Positions 57,827 to 64,000 of a DNA stretch of 64,000 bases are shown in pieces (position 1 is the stretch's first letter; each line of letters opens with the position of its first letter). The DNA is from Linum tenue. Lineage: Eukaryota; Streptophyta; Magnoliopsida; Malpighiales; Linaceae. The position numbers were made by a program, and so were the translations under genes. The notes under the pieces were generated by a model. The model was not told the DNA's origin, did no database searches, and was given only the letters and a program-made list of their open reading frames with translations. The DNA is taken from contig CAMGYJ010000006.1 in assembly GCA_946122785.1 (NCBI GenBank), positions 35,360,066 to 35,424,065 of the forward strand, given 5' to 3'.

Positions 57827-57827
57827 T

Positions 57828-58144
57828 TGAAGGTAGTAAGATTCTTCGGTAACTTGGAATTAACATAATCGGATAGATTATAAAGGGATTTAGATTGGTT
57901 GAGAGGAGAATTGAGAAGAATTAGGTGATTTAGAATTGGGTGATTAGGGATTTAGAGATTAGGAGGAGAAGAGAGGGATAAACTGGATAGGGTTTTGATT
58001 ATTGATTTCTCATTGACTCTGACGTAATACGAAAGTACATATTTATAATAAAAGACACCCAAAACCCTAACAAGAATCCTAACTCGACTCGGCCACACCC
58101 GGCAGCCTAACCCCCTACTAATCATAATATTTATGTTTCCTACA
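57828..58144 (-). repeat. LTR C of the Hsp20-like element (317 bp)
   Basis: Same ends as LTR B (TGTAGG...CCTTCA). By eye it is close to LTR B, with scattered substitutions. It abuts Athila-like LTR sequence at 58,146. Confidence 0.85.
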
Positions 58145-58145
58145 A

Positions 58146-58989
58146 ATCTCTTCAACACAAGGAGCAAGGCTAGCATCTCATTGATTGTCTTCCTACTTCT
58201 CTCTTGTGTTTTCCCTTATCATAGCATGTAGTAGTCCCTTCTTTCACTTGGGTGTTTGTAAACCCTAGTTACAATTATGTGAATGCTTGTATGGACTGAA
58301 TGATTTGTGTGTGGTTGTGTTTAATGTAAAGGTGGAGGATTCATGAATGATTGTGTTGTGTGAAAGCCTATCAATCTAATTGCCATTCTTTCCTAGGTGG
58401 AGATTAAACCCCCTTCCTTTCTTTGAAAGAGGCTTGAATGCTGGATTTCTTTGGCAATTCATTGTCTCCTATCTAGGGTAATGCAGGGCAAACCTCTTAT
58501 TTCGCATTAGCGCCTAGGGTTTGGTTGTGGGTGGCCGTCCAAACTCTGATTCGAGTGTGAAGTCTAACCATCCCTTAGTCAATAGGTCGAGAAAGTCACG
58601 TTGGTGGCTTGGATCCTATCCCCTTCCCTCGACCTAGAGACTAAGGGAGTGGCGCTTGGCTACTTGTTGCACTTCCCTACGGTTTACAACCCTCTCACCA
58701 CACACGACCATTCGATCCAATGAGTCGTAATTGTTAGCTAGGGGGAGCAACACCCGGGTGAAGCCTTCTCAATTAGTGTCAAATCCATTTACCTTTGAAA
58801 ACACTTTAGCTATAGATTGTTGTTTTCACCTAAAATCAACCGTTAGATAATGTTTCAAGCAATCGAAGTAGGGGTACATGAACCAGCCCGAGTGGATATT
58901 TAAACATACTTTCCCTGTACTGCACCTAGTTAAGGTTTATACTTGGGCCTTAATTGACAGTTTTATTGTGGTGCATTCGGGTTGAGTCA
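58146..58989 (+). repeat. Second piece of the Athila-like 3' LTR
   Basis: It resumes at atctcttcaacacaaggag (matching about 49,011) and runs to gttgagtca at 58,989, just before the TSD gtttt. About 80-110 bp of the LTR between the two pieces were lost. Confidence 0.8.
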
Positions 58990-58994
58990 GTTTT

Positions 58995-59400
58995 CTTTTT
59001 GTACAACCCGACTCTTTTGGGTTGTGTGTGGATTTTGGGTTACACAACCTCTAGAATCCGACCCAAACTGTGTTCCAACTATTGGAATAATTGTTTGTAT
59101 ATGAAACATATTTGTGCATAAGCATATTTGTGAGAAATTTAAGATATTATGTCATATTTTTCTCTTGTGGTCTCCCTAACCTAATACAGTCTTCGACTTA
59201 AATTTAGACATATATGTGACATTTGTTATGATTCACGTTATCTTTTTTCTAGTGTATACCATTATAAAAGTATGACATATTATGTATGTGTTTGCTTATA
59301 AACTCTTTAGGTTATTTTGGTAAATTTTTATGAAAAAATAGACATGAAGCAAATTGCTTTTCATTAAAATCCAAGCAACATCTATGCATTTTTGTTCTTT
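58995..59400. mobile_element. Right part of the split hAT (truncated)
   Basis: Matches 19,945-20,340 of the hAT at 19,834 in order (cttttgggtt, acacaaccc, ccgacccaa, gtggtctccctaa, cttcgacttaaa). Its right end was not found before 59,480. Confidence 0.65.
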
Positions 59401-60943
59401 TCACCTTGGGAAACTCAAGGTTTATGTTAAGTATTTTGGATTGGGATTTGCCCAAGTGTTTAGGGCTGTTGTTTTGGGATTTCTGAATATTAACGTTGGC
59501 TGGTTTTCGGTTTGACTTTAAAGTGTGATTTGGATTGCTCCGGAGTAACTGGTTTTTTATTTAAATTATGGTTTGGGTTTTCAATAGAGTTGGGTTGTTT
59601 TAGTGCCGATGTTGCATGCCATTTAGGCGGGGTCTTTCCTATCTTTTCCCCTCTATCGTTTACTGCAAGTGGCCTCCCTCCCTCTCTCTCTTTCCATCCC
59701 ACAGCATTCCATATCTCCCCTCTACCCTAATCCCTTTCCCGGCCGTTCTCTGGAACTATATTGAGGGTTATCATGCGGATCAGCCAACTCGTTCCACCGG
59801 CACTGCTACCTTGGAAAGTAGATGGTCCGCTCACTGCATTCTTACAAGTGGGTTTTCGGACCCTCATCTTGAATTCTTCTTACACGGCCATCACTGGGTT
59901 TCGTCCACTAGTTTCGAAAAGTAGATTTTAGGGCTCGGCTGTTCGTTTCTTTGTAGAGGGCTAGCATATCCTACGACTGCCTCAATTTCCGCTTGCTGAA
60001 TTTGGGGAACGTGCACGTTGTTCCCTCGAACAAGTTGTGAAAAGGTTGTTAGAGGTTTGAGTTGCTTTTGCTTTAATGTCATTTGCTTATTCAAATTGGT
60101 TTTAAGAATTGATCGAGCTACTTATATCAAGTTTAAGTACCTGTAGTATGTTGCCAATCATGGTATTCTGTTGGTTTGTTATATAGTGGATGCATATTGA
60201 TTTAGGAAGTTAGACTCAATTAAGCTCTAATCTCTTGGTCTTATGTGACTCTTGGCACCTGGCATCTCAAGTGAGAAATTTTATTCCAATTAACCAATTA
60301 CTATATTCTCAGTTTGATGTCTACTAGGATTCCTTTGAGTTCAATATTGTTTTGGGTTATAATGTGGTATATACATACTGGTTAAGGTAGTTAGACTCGG
60401 CAAAGCTAGAATCTGTGCTCTTTGTTTCTCTGTAATTGTTGGCAATCATTTTGTGGCTTTCTATCGAGACAAGCACAATTTGGAGTGAAGTGATTAGTTA
60501 TTGAACCTATATATGTGTGGTGGTTGGATAAAGGCAACTCAGTTTTGGGAATGGGGGTAATAACGAAATATCCGTGAGGTGGAAATGCACACATAATTGG
60601 GTTTAGAGTGCAAAATGTTCAGTGATCTTTTCTGAGATTGTTCTATAGGGTTTCTGAGTATTTCATTCATGACAGGTAATATTGAATATGTAAGGGAGGA
60701 TTTATGTCAGTTATTGAATATCCAAATCATGTTCAACATCTATGAGTCAGGTGTGTGTTCCCTAATTTGGCTTTGTTTAGAGACAAATAATTTGTATGTA
60801 TGATTCTTCAAATTTCATAAAAAAGGCTCATTTGCTACCTGTGGATGCATGCAGAGTGCTGATATGATGCCTATGGTATATCTGATTAGGCCTCAACAAG
60901 ACACAGTTTGAATTGATTAGCTTTCATGTGTATAAATAGAGAA
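59401..60943. other. No gene recognised
   Basis: 59,620-59,930 is GC-richer, with a leader-like tract (ctccctctctctctttcc) and short open frames on both strands. The rest is AT-rich and intron-like. It could be the degraded 5' part of a gene, but nothing is recognisable. Confidence 0.4.
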
Positions 60944-61794
60944 CCATGTTCAAGAAGACGCGCCTAGGAGCGATTAGTTGTTGGGCATGGAGGAAACGTG
61001 GAGCATTGGGCTGGGCGATTGAGCTGGGCATACAAAACGCAGAAGCGAGCGGCAAAAAACCTAGGCGGCGGTTCTGCGCGTGGAAGCGCGCTTCCCATCA
61101 GTTGGGCGACGTCCAGGGCTGGAAAATAAACCGAAACCCATAACCCTAGATAGCCCATTTATTTCATTCAACAATTCTGGGAAAGGAGACACCAGCAGCC
61201 AACCACGCGAGAGAGAGACCACAGCCACGACATCGTCGTTCTCCAAGCGATCGAACAGTGTCGCCGTCCTCGTCGTCAGACTCGCCGTCTGACTCGCCAT
61301 CGACCAGCACCGTCCTCGCCGGTCGTCCTTGTTGGTCGTCCTCGCCATCTGTCGCTGTTCTTCTCTCCATTTGTCGCCGTTCGTCGTCGGTGGCCAGGTG
61401 AGAGTGGTTTGGGATTCGAGGGAGGGAAAGGGGAAAGTTGGGTGCGAGCATTATGTATAATTATATCTGCTTCTTCAAGGGCTGTTGTCTGTTTGTACTT
61501 TGTAGAGTGAAATTTTGTAGAGTAAAATGTTTGTTCAAGGGTTGTTGTCTGTTTGTAGGGTGAAATTGATTGATATATAATTATATGTATATGAGTGATG
61601 CCTCTCAATTTCGTTTGTTTAAAGGCTTCTGTCTTGTGATTGCAGTGAACTTATGACTGTTATGTTTGATCTTGCATGCTAAACTTAAATATCTATCATA
61701 TTTTTTTCGACGTTTAATCTCGCCTAGACGGCGACTAATTGGCCTGGGCAGTGCCTCCTCGCCTAGATGACGCCTAGCGTCTTCTTGAACATTG
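60944..61794. mobile_element. Non-autonomous hAT, 18-bp TIR, perfect 8-bp TSD
   Basis: The ends are ccatgttcaagaagacgc and gcgtcttcttgaacattg. The TSD atagagaa lies at 60,936-60,943 and 61,795-61,802. The interior has a GC-rich part at 61,190-61,400 with a leader-like tract and a cag|gtgag donor-like site at 61,397, suggesting a captured 5' gene end. No transposase. Confidence 0.85.
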
Positions 61795-61802
61795 ATAGAG
61801 AA

Positions 61803-62588
61803 TACGAACAGAGGTGGAGAGGGGAGAATGGAAGACTGGGAATTTGGGGAAGAGTTTGGATGCTTGAACATTATTTTGTGGTAGCTGACATAGTTTCCTT
61901 GTACTGCAACTGAACTAAATTTGGATAGATTACATATGCCCATGGGAGCTTATAATTTTGTTGTAACTTGCCCTTAGGTTGCTGCTTGATTATACTTTGA
62001 CTGTGCAGTTTGTGGTATATTTTGTGTTTTGAACCGACTTGAAGGGGATAATAAAAATTGATCATTTGATTGATTACAACTTCAGTGCCTCATAGTCTAA
62101 AACACAGGCATCTTAGTACGTGTAGAGCTAGAAGATGCTTTCCAATTAGTTAAAAGCAATATTCATGAAGTGGATAAAGCCGGATATTATTCATAGTAAT
62201 CACCTTTAATATGGTAGTTTTGAATAGGTGCAGTAAACCTCATGGGTTGTTTAGCTTTTTATATGCATATACTTTTGTTCATTTCTTGATTCTCCTATAT
62301 TTTGATATTGTTTTTCTATTAAGCAAACCCAATTTATGCAAAATCACACATTGCTGCTTTTTGGTTCATTAGGATGTCAGTTGATATGTTGATTTAATGA
62401 GCAAACCACTAGAAATCATACACTGCTGCTACTGAAAGTTCAGCCTGCCTGTTTCCTCCTTCATAATTTGGAAAACCTAAATATGTTTCCTTCTCATGTT
62501 TGTCTCCCGTTACTGTGGTCAGTTCCTCAATCTGAATCTGTGATGCCACCCCTTTCTTCATGTTATTTCACTCCCTCGGTTGTCATTT
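61803..62588. other. No gene recognised
   Basis: AT-rich sequence without clear coding or repeat structure. Confidence 0.5.
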
Positions 62589-63642
62589 TGACTCACTCCA
62601 ACTATCACAATAAAATCCCACCTAAGGTCCAAGTATAAACCTTAAATGGGTGCAATATAAGGCAAGTATGTTTAAATATCGATATGGGCCGACCCATATA
62701 CCCCTACTTCGACTGTTTGAAACATTATCTAGCGGCTTGTTGTTTAGCGAAAATCTCTACAACCTACTATTGAAAAGCAAGACTTGAAAAGTAAAGTGGT
62801 GAAAAGTAAAAGCAAGGCTTGTTGTTTTCCCCCTAACCAACTACCATGAACCATGAGATCGAATGAATCGGTGTGGGATAAGGCGATTGTGAACCGCTAG
62901 GAGAGACAATAGTGGTTGGAAACCACCTCTCAATTGCTAGCCCAAGGAAAGCATTATAGGCTACAAATGTAGCCTTCTTGGCCCAAGAAATTGAGGGTTG
63001 CATTAACTTCTCCCTCAAACCGGGGTTTGGAGCAGCCAAAGCACAATTAACCTGGATGCTCCATTTGAGTTTAGAGATTTGCCCTACATTAATCTAGTTA
63101 GCAGGCATAGAATACCTAGGAAACCCAACTCAATTGGAGTCTCTTTAGAAAAGGGGATTTCCCTCTAAGCTAGGTTAGAATAGAACAATAGATTGCAAGG
63201 CACACACAATGCACAATCACCATGAAAAATACCTCCACTCAAATTAAACATCACAATCATTCAATCCATACAAATAGCTAACTGGTATAAGTTAGGGTTC
63301 TACAACACCTAAGTGAATAGGAGACTACTCCATGCTAGAAGAAGGAAGAACACAAAGGAAAGGGGGAAAACCATCATGGATGATGCCTCAATCCTCCTTT
63401 GTGCTTGTAGAGATCCTCCCTTGAACTCCAATGTTTGATCGTGAACTTCGGCTGATTACTCCATTTTGCCCGGTCTTTGCTCCTTTTCTTCCAATTTCCG
63501 ACTCCGGGGTTGGTTTCACCTATTAGACTCTGAAACACATTGAAACACAAGAAATCTATCGTAAACCACCCTTTTTGGAGTACAAATGCCACAAACGTCA
63601 AAGAGAAATGGGGATAAAAAGTGTACATTTAGGCCCGTATCA
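62589..63642 (-). mobile_element. 3' LTR of an Athila-like retrotransposon (minus strand)
   Basis: On the minus strand it starts tgatacgggcctaaatgtac (63,642) and ends gtgagtca (62,589), about 1,054 bp. Landmarks in order are ccccggagtcggaaattgga, ggaggatctctacaagcac, gagtagtctcc, ataggggtatatgggtcgg and the tail tgtgatagttggagtgagtca. The internal region continues past the window, so the partner LTR and TSD cannot be checked. Confidence 0.75.
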
Positions 63643-64000
63643 CTCCCTCACACTTAGACGTTTGCTTGTCCCCAAGCAAACCATTTCACACAAGGTAATA
63701 TCTCAACCTAATAAAATACTTCGGGGACAAGTCAAAGGTCACAAAGTGGCGAATCTCAATGGTTATTGGCAATTAACACATGGACTGTTGCAAGCAATAC
63801 CGGCATCCACCACAAATGAAATTCGAGGTCACCAACACGAGCAAAAGAAAAGTTCTCACCTTGTTCATGAATCAATGAAAGTCTCAAAAAGATCACTTAT
63901 CAACCACAACTAACCATGCATAGAGTTCAAGGAACAAACAAATGGGCAACAAAGGTCCTCACCGGGGTATGATATGATATGCAAAGCAAGAATGAATCAC
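63643..64000 (-). other. 3' internal region and polypurine tract of that element
   Basis: The minus strand next to the LTR reads ggtttgcttggggacaagca, then aaacgtctaagtgtgagggag. This is the phrase that in Athila and related elements lies just before the 3' LTR. The remaining sequence to 64,000 is noncoding retroelement 3' region. Confidence 0.7.

Larger units (their letters stand above)
55877..57827 (-). mobile_element. Internal region of the first Hsp20-like LTR element (1.95 kb)
   Basis: Between LTR C and LTR B. The order is primer site, Hsp20-like frame, unrecognised sequence, polypurine tract. It ends with minus-strand sequence that translates as RYIREIDQVSQPRGQG. There are no pol genes. 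With the unit at 53.2-55.6 kb it forms an LTR-internal-LTR-internal-LTR array, the usual product of unequal recombination between LTRs. Confidence 0.75.
48666..58989 (+). mobile_element. Athila-like LTR retrotransposon (10.3 kb, internally deleted), TSD gtttt
   Basis: The 5' LTR is 48,666-49,747 (3' end missing). The 3' LTR is in two pieces, 52,463-52,510 and 58,146-58,989. The 5-bp TSD gtttt lies at 48,661-48,665 and 58,990-58,994, within a hAT whose sequence continues on both sides. The LTR joins directly to a late (env-like/ORF) region, so the primer site, gag and pol are gone. The 3' noncoding region includes a 'cgagggcaatgtcgagc' + poly-G motif typical of Athila. The 3' LTR carries the Hsp20-like LTR array. 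Confidence 0.8.

Overview
This is a nuclear genomic window from a flowering plant, most likely a eudicot. The evidence is intron-containing genes with GT/AG splice sites, a plant-specific nuclear protein gene, and Athila-like and other Ty3/gypsy LTR retrotransposons, plant LINEs, MULEs, hAT elements and MITEs. All calls were made by eye from the sequence; no database search was run.

Only two host genes are convincing. They are two copies of one gene on the minus strand (CDS 4,457-10,424 and 31,452-36,485). Both have the same six coding exons plus a 5' UTR exon (near 12.3 kb and 38.65 kb). They encode a long Ser/Asn/Gln-rich protein of the plant family annotated as 'dentin sialophosphoprotein-like'. 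Copy 1 predicts 1,620 aa. Copy 2 predicts 1,299 aa, because exon 3 has a large in-frame deletion. They form a direct duplication whose copies are now about 27 kb apart, and different transposons sit in each promoter.

The rest is layered transposon sequence. (a) 0-4.08 kb: three broken gag regions on the minus strand, two with LTRs and tRNA-Met-type primer sites, plus an LTR end on the plus strand. (b) 12.7-24.6 kb: a MULE with two identical-stem hairpins, three MITEs in TA microsatellites, a hAT element, a 21-bp minisatellite, and a LINE split by a MULE that is itself split by a hAT. (c) 24.6-30.97 kb: a Pack-MULE-like foldback carrying a two-exon host gene fragment, interrupted by a young non-autonomous LTR element that in turn holds a hAT; the whole block lies between 271/292-bp direct repeats. 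(d) 38.9-48.6 kb: a hAT in the copy 2 promoter, an unusual element full of TTACGTAA words, an isolated Athila-like LTR, a small MULE related to the Pack-MULE, and a minus-strand LINE with a 16-bp target duplication. (e) 48.66-58.99 kb: a 10.3-kb Athila-like retrotransposon with a 5-bp target duplication, inserted in a hAT, with most of gag-pol missing. Its 3' LTR is split by a tandem array of small LTR elements that carry an Hsp20/RTM2-like coding region in the place where gag should be. (f) 59-64 kb: another hAT, unassigned sequence, and the 3' end of a minus-strand LTR retrotransposon running off the window.

The most unusual system is the Hsp20-like LTR family at 52.5-58.1 kb. Next are the Pack-MULE with its captured gene and the TTACGTAA element.
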